DNA of 64,000 nucleotides from NCBI GenBank assembly GCA_023525715.1, contig CM042013.1, forward strand, positions 74,864,494-74,928,493, in the 5' to 3' direction. The notes under the pieces are model-generated. The model was not told the origin of the DNA and made no database searches. It saw only the letters and a list, made by a program, of their open reading frames with translations. The position numbers and the translations under genes are program-made. Every line of letters begins with the position of its first letter. The first letter of the stretch is position 1. The stretch comes from Cichorium intybus. Lineage: Eukaryota > Streptophyta > Magnoliopsida > Asterales > Asteraceae. Shown piece after piece: positions 54,089-64,000 of this stretch.

Positions 54089-55997
54089 GTATTATATACA
54101 AGTCTATTTTCCAATTGTAAGATGGTCGGTTTATATGAGACATTCTAGCTGTTGGATCACCATATGTAATCTGTATAAAGTAGTCAATAGTATCTGATAT
54201 TTTATATAATAACATTAAATGGAATTTTTTTATAATTTACAAAAAATGGTTTGATTGCGTACCAGCATATAAATCCCTCCAGGTTTAAGAATCCTACAAA
54301 TAAATCAAGAGATTTGTTAACATCAACAAAATTAAATGCAAGAAATAGCAACTTATTTTTATTGATTTTTTATCATATCATCTTTCTTTCGTTTGTTTCT
54401 ATTACAACGTTGTACTTTGAAAAATCTATTAAATTACAGGAATTCGAATACCAAACAATTTTTATTGTATAATAGTGTAAATTTTAGTGTTATAATAAAA
54501 TAAAATTTGAAAAAACAACAGTATAAAGATTTTTCAAAATACAATGAAAGGGAAGTAGGATGCTATAATACAGATAAATGAAAGTATGTTGCTACTTTTT
54601 GCATTTAATTCTTAGAAATATGACTTGTAATAAGATATAAAAATTCTTGTTTTATGTATAAAGAAATATAAAATTTATGGTTGGTTTAATAAAAATATAA
54701 AAAAAACCTGCTAACTTCCCCGAGCATTTGAGACGCGCTAATTGGAGCATCGGTTCCACACTTCAAATTCAAAGAACAATTAAATAAATTAAAAAAATAT
54801 ATTAAGGATATAAAAAAATGTAAAAAAGTCAAACTTACCATTAGTGAGTCAAGAGTTCCTAAAACCCGCAGATCAGAAACCATGCAAAATTAGACAGAAA
54901 AATGATCGTTAATATCCAAAAACATATCCATAAATAGCAACGTACTTTCATAAATTTGTTTATTATAATTTATAGCATCTTACTTTCATTTCTTTCTATT
55001 ACCTTTATCAATTACACTATCAAATGAATCATCAAGAAAAAATCCCATATCTCGAACATCCATCTGCAAATCTTTATATACAATAAGGAATAATAAGTAT
55101 AAATTTATAACAAAAAAGTCAAAATTCAAAAATAGGCAAGAGAGTATACATTTCAATTGAGGAATATGCTCGTATTTCCTTCGCATCATTTCAATGGCCA
55201 CACATGAAATGTCAACATTCATGATGTTTTCATACCCGTCTTTTACCATGTCCTCAGACATAACTACATACAAAATACAATTATATTAACAAAAATCAAT
55301 CAAGGGTTTTTGTTATTAATTGCAATTAACTACTTCCATAACAAGTTGAGTGTAATTAATGTAAAAATGGCAGTCGGTGGTATATTGAGTGAGTGTTGTG
55401 CCTCAATTATGCATCAGAATTCAGAAATTACATTCTGTTGTAAAGAATTTCTATATAATTACAAGTATTTCAAAATGTATACCCTGTTCTTTGTCAATTT
55501 TGGGGAGGGAAAGAAGCTAATTCAATGTTTTCTCAACCATGTAAAGCCCCAAATTGTTTCGCTTCTAAACAGAATTCCAATTCCCAATTACAGAAAATCA
55601 ATTGCTATGAGACAGCAAAATAGATTGAAACGGTGATCGAGCACATCTTCCTATGTATTTAAGTAATACTCCTATGTAACATGTAAACGATATTAACAGT
55701 AGTTTATTTCGATTGAATACCTTCAAATTCCCAAAAATTACTACATAAATCCCTTGCATCTATTAGGAATTAAAGTGAGAGAGCTGATCGAAGATGAAAT
55801 AGCATACCGGCATTGCCGCAACCAACCATAAGGACGCGAGAAGAGGTTGGAATGTATTTTCGAACAAAAGGACGAAGGGCATGGTAACGCTGGTACCAAT
55901 CGAATGAACCGGCGGCGGCTTCGTGAATGTATCGAGCATCCCAGTAAACGGAGTCGCCGTAGTTGTAAGTGTTGCATGCCGACTCATCCCTGAACAT
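54089..55997 (-). CDS. SAM-dependent methyltransferase (METTL13/EEF1AKMT4-like), 3' end missing
   Basis: Seven exons with matching phases: 55997-55808, 55263-55150, 55071-55003, 54858-54839, 54760-54708, 54293-54263 and 54170-54089, together 186 residues from MFRDESACNTYNYG. The Rossmann-type SAM-binding motif VLMVGCGNA is split by intron 1 before VMSEDM; NVDIS follows, then DSVIDKGTLDSLM, LKPGGIYML and ITYGDPTAR. These are hallmarks of the class I methyltransferases related to eEF1A lysine methyltransferases. The last donor (after 54089) needs at least one more exon, which I cannot find down to 46900. Either a long intron leaves it elsewhere or the 3' end was lost to the MITEs at 52534-54080. 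A MITE sits in the intron between exons 5 and 6. Confidence 0.83.
54331..54615. mobile_element. MITE copy in a methyltransferase intron
   Basis: Starts TTAAATGCAAGAAATAGCAA and ends TGCTACTTTTTGCATTTAA, the same family as the TNL intron copy. A related fragment is at about 54925-55000, in the next intron upstream. Confidence 0.65.
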
Positions 55998-56330
55998 CTT
56001 CTGTTCTTACCAGTGACCGGCGCCGGTGAGAGTGGAAGTGGAGGCGGTGGTTGGAAGTGATGATCGCAGGGGGTTTGATTGTGTGCGTATAGGATGGGTG
56101 GTGGTCGTCGTAAGCTGTGGTTGAGGTGGTTGGGGCGGTGGTGGTTTGGATTTTGTTTGTCTTTTTGGGAAAATCCTTAATCCAGAGTGTAATTTCTCAA
56201 TATCCAATATGATTCTGCAAAAATGATTTGTACAGTATGCATTGGACATTGTACATTGATGCGTAGTAGTTAATCCTAATTTTGGAAGCTAAAAGAACCT
56301 TCACGTTGTGCTAACCCTCGCTTTTCTCAT
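55998..56330 (-). promoter_or_regulatory. Upstream leader of the methyltransferase gene with an upstream ORF
   Basis: A Pro/Thr/Gln-rich upstream frame ends at a TAA about 14 bases before the chosen ATG (55997), so it cannot be an N-terminal extension unless spliced. It could act as an upstream ORF. GC content is higher than in the flanks, as expected for a 5' UTR. Confidence 0.4.
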
Positions 56331-56491
56331 AACCCTAATATTGATTAAAGGAGAAAAGCAAAGGGAAAATATTATTTTATTTGTGGTTTGGAGTTGGAAG
56401 AAATGAATGAACTAATTACCTCTATCATGCTTTTGAGTTGGAGTGAAAAGAATCAACGACACTTTTACATTTATACTAGGGCTTGTTTTAA

Positions 56492-56496
<5 letters not shown>

Positions 56497-56573
<77 letters not shown>
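56497..56573. repeat. (TA)n microsatellite
   Basis: About 77 bp of alternating AT, abutting a Helitron-like terminus. Confidence 0.97.
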
Positions 56574-56574
<1 letters not shown>

Positions 56575-56601
56575 TAGCGGCATACCCGCGCGATGCGGCG
56601 G
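56574..56601 (-). mobile_element. Helitron-like 3' terminus, minus strand
   Basis: On the minus strand the end reads hairpin CCGCCGCATCGCGCGG (56601-56586), a short spacer and CTAG, followed by T of the (TA)n tract. Hairpin plus CTRR and insertion at A|T are the Helitron 3' signature. The body would extend rightward. Confidence 0.55.
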
Positions 56602-57451
56602 CGGCCAATAATTTCTTTCGGCTAGTATATTCGAATGTCGATTAGTTTCTTGTAGTAGGATTTTTTTTATGCAACATAAACATGCCAAAAATTACGAAGT
56701 TGTAGGATTACGGGGGAAACATACATCGAGGAAAATTTCTCCCAAAGGTTTTAAAAATAACCTGCCATATTCGAAAGTTTCTGAGGTACTTGCACAATGT
56801 TGCGGCGGAAAAGTTCATTCCGACGAATAGTTTTATGTACGATGCGGCGGAGACGATATTTCGTTTCTGCGTATAATTTTCAAGCGACAATTTGATTATT
56901 TGACAATTAGATTTTGTTCAGTAAATTATTTCCCATAGGTTAATGGCTTAAGGTTTAGTTCTTAGTTTAACAGTTTCCAAGAGCAAATAATATATCGGCA
57001 AATACGATTGCCATTCAAACATATATTTATCAAATAATATAACGGTTTCCAATAGCAAACATATATGCGGCGGGGGCTAATGGGGGGAGCGAGGTTAAGC
57101 GATTAGTTTTTTTTTTTTCAAAATAAGTTTTCTTTGGGTATGAGTTATTCAGTTTTGGGGTAATCCAGTTTGATAAGTCCTAATTTTCTTATTAGAGTAT
57201 GTATTTTGAAAGGACGATGCTAGGGCATACCTGTGTGATACAACAAAGTCAAATAGTTTTTTGTGGCAATTAGTTTTCTTTCGAAATACTATTTCAGGTT
57301 ATAAATAAACATACATTTTATTTCAGCTAATAGTAGCCACACAATGTGGCAGATGACAATCATTTTGTCAAGTTATTTCCTAGAAACTAATAGTTTTATT
57401 TCGTAAATGTGACATATTTCAAAGGGCCTGCAATGAGGCAGACTACAAATT

Positions 57452-57473
57452 GGGGGGGGGGGGGGTGGGGGGG
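57452..57473 (+). repeat. Poly-G tract
   Basis: 21 G's interrupted by one T; a potential G-quadruplex. Confidence 0.95.
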
Positions 57474-59413
57474 AATGTGGTGTTGAATAGTACTTTTTAT
57501 GAATATTTTATTTTGGGGCACCTATCTTTGGATAACAGAACCGATTCCAATCGTGACCGTTTAAAGTCTTCATTTTGTTTGAAAAGCCTTACATGTTGGG
57601 TTCCCATAGAGATGGTATGACTTGTACGGATGTTGGTGGCATGGTTATACGTAATGAACTAAATAATTTTCATCTCACTAATAAAATGCTTCCTTATTAT
57701 GGTGAAATATAAGAAACCATTAACTCGTCGATACATGGAAAAAGACAAATCCGTGGAATAAAGCATTGAATAAGACCATTTGTCAAACTCATTTACTTTT
57801 GGTCCTTAAGAACATTTTTGTTTGGGCATTTAATATGTAATCGCAATCTAGGTAATCTTTTATGTTTGGTCGTTTGATTTATAAAAACAACAAATTATGT
57901 TTCGACACTTGATTTCTAAAACGTGGACATATTTTAACTTGTGAACCGACCGCCAGCTGTAGCTTTCATATTACATTTAGCCAAGAACTTTCATATTACA
58001 TTTATCCGGTTGACCTAACATTGAAATCTCTAATTAGGCATTAAAATAAGATAAATAACTTTAAATTTATGATTTTATGAGTTTTATTGCAGCCTTCGCT
58101 AATATTTTGTTGACCAAAAAATATAACAGATACTATTTCAGGTATACAAAATGAAAAGTTGAGTCACATGAAACACCCATATAAATATAGACACTGAGAC
58201 AGAATCATGTGTGTATATGTTCATAACTTACCAAACTACTATATTCATAGGTAATGCTTCCATTGCTGCTTCTGGATTGGGATTAGTGGTGCATATGTCT
58301 ATTCCAACTCTTGGCTTTTGAGGTGCTTCTTCTCAATCAACACTCACATTGTTTTACTTTTTGGTTGGTCTTACTCTGTTTGTGTTTCTCTGTGACTCTG
58401 GTTTGATCTTAATAAAATCATCTTTGCTGGTAAAAACATAAGAGTAAAGAGTTAGGCACATATACACAACAACTCACCACACATATAACAGAAAAAGAGG
58501 GTACTTTCATGTTCCATAGTGGCTTGCATCCCTTCGACCTCTGGTGCAACCAGAGGAATATGACAACAACCAGAATGTCATGAAATTTTTAGTCATTATC
58601 CTAAAAAGAATTAAAACTACCTGTGATAGGGGAGCGTATAATTACTTCTAACTTTCAACCAAAAGATATTAGCACACCTGTGTCCTGCAACCAAAAAATC
58701 ATTAGCGGTCCAAACACATATGAAAAAAGTATTAATAGACGTAAAATATTACAGTTTGCAACTCAGAAAACAAAAAGGCAGAATTTGTGATTTATCCCAA
58801 TACCTCTCCATCTCCATCAAAAGAACGACCAGAACCCAGCAAGCTATGTTAAGGTTGAACAAAAGCAGCAACCAACTTTGGAGTAGATGCCAAAGGTTGC
58901 TAGCCCAAGTGCATCCAAAACCTACCATTATTTACATATGGATATTATAATAGACTTAAAATATTATAGTTTGCTAGCCCAAGTGCATCCAACTTCTTGG
59001 TTTTCCCTCTATGTAGAGTAAAAATAATACCAAATGTATCTGCTTTTTGTCTTCATCACAAATACCAAATCAAAAATCAATCAAAAAACACAGTATCAAA
59101 AACCACATCATCAGATTCACAAAAGATAGAACCGGAAGAAATCTAGAAAAAAACCTCAATTATTTTTTTATAGATTCCTGACAATAGAAATGGGTTTGCG
59201 GTATGAAATCATGAGCTTAATACATACCTCCATCTCTATAGAGACGCAAGCATTACCTCAGACATTTACTCGAACACTTGGGGTGCGTCTTCCAGTCAGA
59301 AGTAACATTAGTGGTGATAGAGCAATATCTATGGCAATTCCACAAACAGAAGGTGTGCATAACATATAAGTGATCTTAGATTTCCTGCAGTTATGCTTTT
59401 TGAACAGATACAT

Positions 59414-59456
59414 AGAGGGAGAGGGAGAGGGAGAGGGAGAGGGAGAGGGAGAGGGG
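59414..59456 (+). repeat. (GAGAGG)n microsatellite
   Basis: About seven units of AGAGGG. Confidence 0.95.
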
Positions 59457-60269
59457 CTACAACATCATCTGGTTACGATGAAATATATTACAAATAATAG
59501 CTTACCTCTAACACTCATTCGGTTTAAAGGAAATACAAACAACCCGCAAATAAATAAATAGATCTGCCTTCATATCTTCGAAGTGGTGGAGGATGTGATA
59601 GAGAAACCGAATACTGGGAGCAACAATGGTTGCTTTTGGCTCGAGGCTGGAGATGGCATCGATGCTCGGTTGAGAGAGATCCAACCTTGTCTGGAAATAC
59701 TAATAAATTTAGAAAAAATATAGGGGATTCAAAAAAGATAAAGAAGAGTTTACCGGCCAAAGATAAAATGAGTGGAAATCCGTGTGCAGAAGTTCGAGAA
59801 ATCTTAGAATCTTGATTCAATTCAGCTTGCTTTAAGAATTTTGAAACTGCAAAGAAATAGTATACAAAAAGTAAAAGTGATAGAAACAATTTGAAAGAGA
59901 AAACCATTCAACCTCGACGAACTTCTAAACATTCAATCTCGACGAACTTCTTAACTGATTTCGATTCTTTGTTCTTTTCCTATATGGCTGAGATGACTTT
60001 AGGGTTTCTCAAAATTGGTCTCTTCCGGTTCAAATGAGGTAATCAATATTTATAATGAAGCCTTAGTCAAAGCGTAACAATCGAGATTTCAAAAAATTTC
60101 AAAACGAATTTAAGCTTCTTAGCGGTTAATTGGATTTTACGTCTTTTTTCATCAGATTCAAAATTTGAAATAACCGCTTAAATTTCAATGCATCACAAAG
60201 TTGTACCTCTTAATTTTAAGACATTTGTGCTGATGTTGTTTGTACATATTATATATGTATTATAATATA

Positions 60270-60270
<1 letters not shown>

Positions 60271-60349
<79 letters not shown>
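60271..60349. repeat. (TA)n microsatellite
   Basis: About 79 bp of alternating TA. Confidence 0.97.
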
Positions 60350-60353
<4 letters not shown>

Positions 60354-60705
60354 TAGCAAAATCGTGTTTAGTAGTTTTTATTATTCATTTTGGTTTGCTT
60401 TTTTCACAATCAAAAATATTAAATTCAGATTATAGTATAATTGTTAATATATTTGATACAAATCCAAATAAACTTTTATTTGGAAATAGCAATTTTTGAT
60501 TCTTCTTTTAGTAAACTTTTATATTTACATTTTTTCCCTCAACTAATTTCGAATTAATTGTTTTCATCTCTATTTATTATAAATTTATATTATTGGCATT
60601 TCGTAAGTTGCGATTTCGGTCCCTTATTATATTTTAAAGTTACATTTTTCGTCCCTTATATAATTTATCTTTCTATCGAGCTGCGTTTTTCAATATACCG
60701 GACTT

Positions 60706-60737
60706 CCGCAGCATCGCGTGGAGAGTCCGAATACTAG
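60706..60737 (+). mobile_element. Helitron-like 3' terminus, plus strand
   Basis: Hairpin CCGCAGCATCGCGTGG (60706-60721) matches the left terminus hairpin at 14 of 16 bases. A 12-base spacer and CTAG (60734-60737) followed by T complete the signature. The body would extend leftward, so the two ends face each other across 4.1 kb. Confidence 0.55.
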
Positions 60738-61029
60738 TGTTAATAGAATTTAAAGGAATTGGACGGTATTGGTTCTAATATTTTTAGGCTTTGTATTAAA
60801 ATCAAATTGAGTCTCATAATTTTTTTTATAAATAATATTAAGTAAATTCATTATTGTTAAATTTAATACTCAATATATGTCGTAAATTTATTAGTAATAA
60901 ACTGAAACTATTACAAATAATTTTTTAAAAGAAGATAAATAACCAAAACATTGCTATTTTTTCTAAACGTCAAGATTCTATCATTTTTAGAAGCAAATTC
61001 ATCTATTACACTTTTATAATCAATATTAT

Positions 61030-61970
61030 CAAGAAATTCATTCTCAATCGAATTCAAAGTCGAAGCGTTTTAATTTCTCTTGAGACATGGTAGATCATAA
61101 AATAAGATTTTAGAAGTTTTAGTTTTGAAAAGCTTCTCTTCTTTTACTGATGCAACTGTAATAGGAACAATCAACAATATTCTATATGTTAGACAAGGAA
61201 TTGGATAAGTGTTTATACTTTTTAAGAAATTTAGTATTTTGTTAGTTGTATTATGTTCAATCGGCAAATTTTTCATGTAACAAGTCAGGTTCATTGAAAA
61301 AAGCATCGGCGTCGATGTATGAGATATCACCTGTAACCTATTTTCAAGATCTTCGTAGCTTGCCTCCGGTTCATCTGTGTTCAGCGACTTCAACTTTTCT
61401 GATGTGCTATTTGTATTGCTCAAACATTCTCTCTAATAAACCAATATCTTGATCAACTAAGTACAAAAAGTACTTGGTCCTAAATTATTCTTGAGTTGAA
61501 AGTTAATGTAATGGTTTTGATGACTCAACATCACTCTCGTCAAAATGCATTTTTCAAAAAATTCTTCTTTTTTCTCAACAAACATCATATCAATTCCTAA
61601 ATCATAAGCTAAATCTCTGGCATAATTTAAATCTTTTTCAAACCCATGTTGTCGATATTCTTTTAAAAACTCAATAAGTGTTCACACACTACTCATTGAA
61701 TCATCAATACACATGGTTTCATATTGTAGTTGTATGCTAAGGTTGTTTACTTCAGACAATATATGATACCATATAACCATCCCAATTATAAATTCAAAAC
61801 AACCAATTTCTTACTCTGCTAGACAAGTAGCTTCACTTTAGATCTTTATATTTATCTCTTCATCGACAAGTTTATGCAGAGCTTCTGCTATTTTGGGAAT
61901 TTAACTCACTATTGCTTTCACACTTTCAATCCTACTTTGTTGGAAGTTATTATTAGAAACAGAATTTGTA
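61030..61970 (-). pseudogene. Decayed hAT-type (ZMYM1/TTF-like) transposase fragment
   Basis: Read on the minus strand from about 61970: a degenerate ESVKAI segment, then SEATCLAE and IGCFEFIIGMVIWYHILSEV, then LIEFLKEYRQHGFEKDLNYA and KKEEFFEKC. After a gap comes the C-terminal dimerisation region with NKILNFLKSINTYPIPCLTYR and ILLIVPITVAS. This order matches TTF-zinc-finger hAT family proteins of plants. Several in-frame stops and gaps are present and the N terminus is missing. Inactive. Confidence 0.7.
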
Positions 61971-62522
61971 TTTTTTAGACGTAGATTTTTTCTTTAAGTT
62001 GCTGATAAACTCTAACAGGTTTAAGATTTTTTAAAAGATATATATTGATTTTTTGTTTTTTAGTTGTTTTTTTATAAATAAAATGACTTGGAGACTTAAA
62101 GATTGCAACCAACAGTTATATTGTGTATGTTAGGGCTATATTTCTACAATAATAACACATAAACATATATTTTCTAAAAAATCTTCTACCATAACTATAG
62201 ATTTTCCCCTAAATTCTAAGACACTTTACAAACAGAGGCTCCGTGCGACCGCACCACCGACACACCCCACAGTCGCCACTGGAATTGGAAAGATAAATTC
62301 CATTTAAAACATGTTTTTTTTTTTAAATTTGATGGAATGGAATTGTATAAGATTCCATCAAATTTCATATCTAATTGAATTTATCATTCCTTTGGATAAT
62401 GCCAAACAATTCAAATTTCATTGCTTATCTTTTCTTATATCAAATTAACATGACATATTTAACCTTATAAAGGGTAGTTTTGCGTAACACCCTAATTTTT
62501 TTAAAACCTTAACTAATAAAAT
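61971..62522. other. AT-rich DNA without a gene
   Basis: An inverted pair around GGAATTG/CAATTCC lies near 62281-62400. Nothing else recognised. Confidence 0.4.
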
Positions 62523-62758
62523 TGTAAGACCCGGTTCCTGAAACGACCGGCTCGGTCTTGAGGAAAAGTAATTTTGTGGAAAATTCGGAGTTAGCGTCGC
62601 TATCTAGGGAGGATAGCGATGTCGTTATCTTGGGGAGATAGTGTCTCTATCTCCTGACTTATGTTGTACACGAGAAGTCTGCAATTAGCGCTGCTAACCG
62701 CCGCCAAGGCAAACAACCCTAAATTTCGGGCATTGGACCCTATTTAAAGGACACTAAA
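62523..62758 (+). repeat. Possible LTR fragment starting TGTAAGACCC
   Basis: TGTAAGACCC is a common Gypsy LTR start in plants. A TATA-like TATTTAAAGG is at 62741. The sequence is broken at 62759 by another LTR-like start. Confidence 0.4.
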
Positions 62759-64000
62759 TGTAATGACCTTGTAAATTTTGACTTTTGAAAAAGTTTTGTT
62801 TGAATAATTCTTTCCTTTATAAAAATTGTCCCCTTTTAAAAACATTCATAATTACAATGAAAATCGGGTAATTACCAATTGCGTATCATTACAACCATAG
62901 TAGTCAACATATTTTACATAGATCATAATGATTCATAATTATTGAATATAAAAAAATTACATTCCTTGAAAACTTTACTTTTCTTTTATCTTCTTTTAGT
63001 ACATGTACAACCTGGAATACAAGGCATAAAAACAGACGTATATAAAACTATAAAGTCTTGTGAGTTACATGAGTTTGGACTCATAAAATCTTTAACTTTC
63101 TTTTATAAAGCATACTCTTCTTATATGAATACTTATAAAATAATTCATATACTCCTTTGTTTTCATAAAAATTCATTTACTTATCAATTCATATAATTGA
63201 AACCTTATTCATTAATTCATAAAATGACACTTCACTTATTAGTCAGAAACCGACTATTAACCCAATAAGTTATATACATAGCTTGTACTTAATAATCATA
63301 TAGATTATGATTAACACATACTTAATGATCATCTAGATTATTCTTACTTATTTACTTAATAATCATATAGATTATTTCTTATCATATTCTTAATAATCGT
63401 AATCAGATTATTCTTATTTCGTTCTTAATAATACCATAGATTATTCTTTATACGTTAACTTAACAATATTATAAGTTATTATTTTTATATCTTTGTCATT
63501 CAAATGACCTTTAGCTTATTAGCCATATAATGGCTCTTAATACATTAGGTTACACAAGTAACTTGTATCTATCAATCATATTAATGATTCTTTATTCTTA
63601 CTTAATAATCATATAGATTATTCTTATTCATTCTCAATAATCAATTAGATTATTCTTTACAAATTCTTCATTAGTTATACCAATAACACTTCTTATGAAT
63701 CATATAATTGATTCATTATACTTTAACCATAAAGATGGTTCTTACTACATTAAGTCATATAAAGACTCTCTTTCACTTTAGTTATGAAAATTGCTCTTTT
63801 CTTTCCTTAGTTATAAAAATAACTCTTTCCTTTCTTTACTTGACTTTGGTCATAGAATGACCCTTACTATTCTTGGGTTATAAAATAACCATTTATTATA
63901 CTTTGGTTATAAAAATAACCATTTACGTATCTTTGTCATATGAATGACTCTTTACTTGTCTTAATGATGATTCATTCTTTTACTCACTTGAGTCATATAT
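62759..64000 (+). repeat. Possible LTR start TGTAATGACC, running off the window
   Basis: Begins TGTAATGACC. No second end is visible, so LTR identity is inferred from the terminal bases only. The palindrome array at 63240-63990 lies inside it. Confidence 0.35.
63240..63990. repeat. Array of about 24 short imperfect palindromes with differing arms
   Basis: Hairpin-capable units of 14-21 bp recur roughly every 30 bp. Examples: AATAATCATATAGATTATT (several near copies), GTCATTCAAATGAC, AGCCATATAATGGCT, AACCATAAAGATGGTT, GGTCATAGAATGACC, GGTTATAAAATAACC and AGTTATAAAAATAACT. The arms differ from unit to unit but stay self-complementary. The centre is usually ATA-like and a CTTTA/CTTAT spacer is common. 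Not a CRISPR array: spacers and repeats do not have that form. Confidence 0.8.

Larger units (their letters stand above)
56602..60265. other. Region between two facing Helitron-like ends
   Basis: No intact gene recognised. GATGCGGCGG-type echoes of the hairpin recur near 56839 and 57063. A short segment containing GCTAGCCCAAGTGCATCCAA occurs twice (near 58897 and 58973). Some patches in 58200-59900 have coding-like composition but no frame I can name; captured gene fragments are possible. Confidence 0.4.

Noticed and set aside
56388..56645. Open frames across the (TA)n tract
   Set aside because: They translate the dinucleotide repeat as Ile-Tyr; not genes.
59524..59907. Minus-strand frame of 127 codons with a hydrophobic start
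   Set aside because: Composition is that of AT-rich noncoding DNA, with Phe/Leu runs from T-rich tracts, no recognisable domain and no splice support.
62942..63196. Plus-strand frame of 84 codons
   Set aside because: It lies in the probable LTR just before the palindrome array, with low-complexity composition and no features.
63240..63990. CRISPR-like array
   Set aside because: The units are palindromes with varying arms and no constant repeat with unique spacers, and the genome is plainly a plant's.
1..64000. tRNA, rRNA or other structured RNA genes
   Set aside because: No conserved tRNA A and B box pair or rRNA segment was recognised; the tRNA-like matches are the retroelement primer binding sites.

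Overview
This window looks like nuclear DNA of a flowering plant (eudicot): spliced genes with GT-AG introns, a TIR-NBS-LRR immune receptor, Copia and Gypsy LTR retrotransposons primed by initiator tRNA-Met, a Mutator-like element with a spliced transposase, MITEs and Helitron-like ends. The style of the retroelements and receptor would fit Asteraceae, but that is a guess. I named families from protein motifs read by eye; no search was run.

Positions 1-35,202 are a nest of four LTR retrotransposons. The oldest is a chromodomain Gypsy element whose start lies left of the window (5' LTR remnants 21,632-21,963 and 28,165-28,243, coding region 28,383-32,913, 3' LTR 32,926-35,202). Into its 5' LTR went a minus-strand SIRE-like Copia, here Copia-C (<1-21,631), and a deleted Copia, Copia-B (21,964-28,164). 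A full-length relative of Copia-B, Copia-A (629-11,519), inserted into the third ORF of Copia-C. Perfect 5-bp target duplications mark Copia-A (GACTG) and Copia-B (GAAAC). Copia-C carries cargo downstream of RNase H: an env-position ORF and, on the opposite strand, an Agenet-domain gene, each with its own TATA box around a shared 1.5-kb divergent spacer.

Positions 35,551-40,736 are a complete Mutator-like element with a perfect 9-bp target duplication (TTTATTGAA) and about 100-bp terminal inverted repeats. It encodes an uninterrupted four-exon MURA-type transposase and, convergent with it, a two-exon gene for a GRF zinc-finger, coiled-coil, single-membrane-span protein. This is the layout of maize MuDR, with the GRF gene in the mudrB position.

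Positions 41,960-46,863 hold a six-exon TNL receptor gene with open frames throughout and a MITE in intron 2. Positions 46,864-54,080 are gene-poor and full of small inverted-repeat elements. A SAM-dependent methyltransferase gene (seven exons found, 3' end missing) occupies 54,089-55,997 on the minus strand.

Positions 56,491-64,000 contain long (TA)n tracts, two facing Helitron-like 3' ends, a decayed hAT-type transposase (about 61,030-61,970, minus), probable LTR starts, and an array of about 24 short palindromes with different arms at the right edge.
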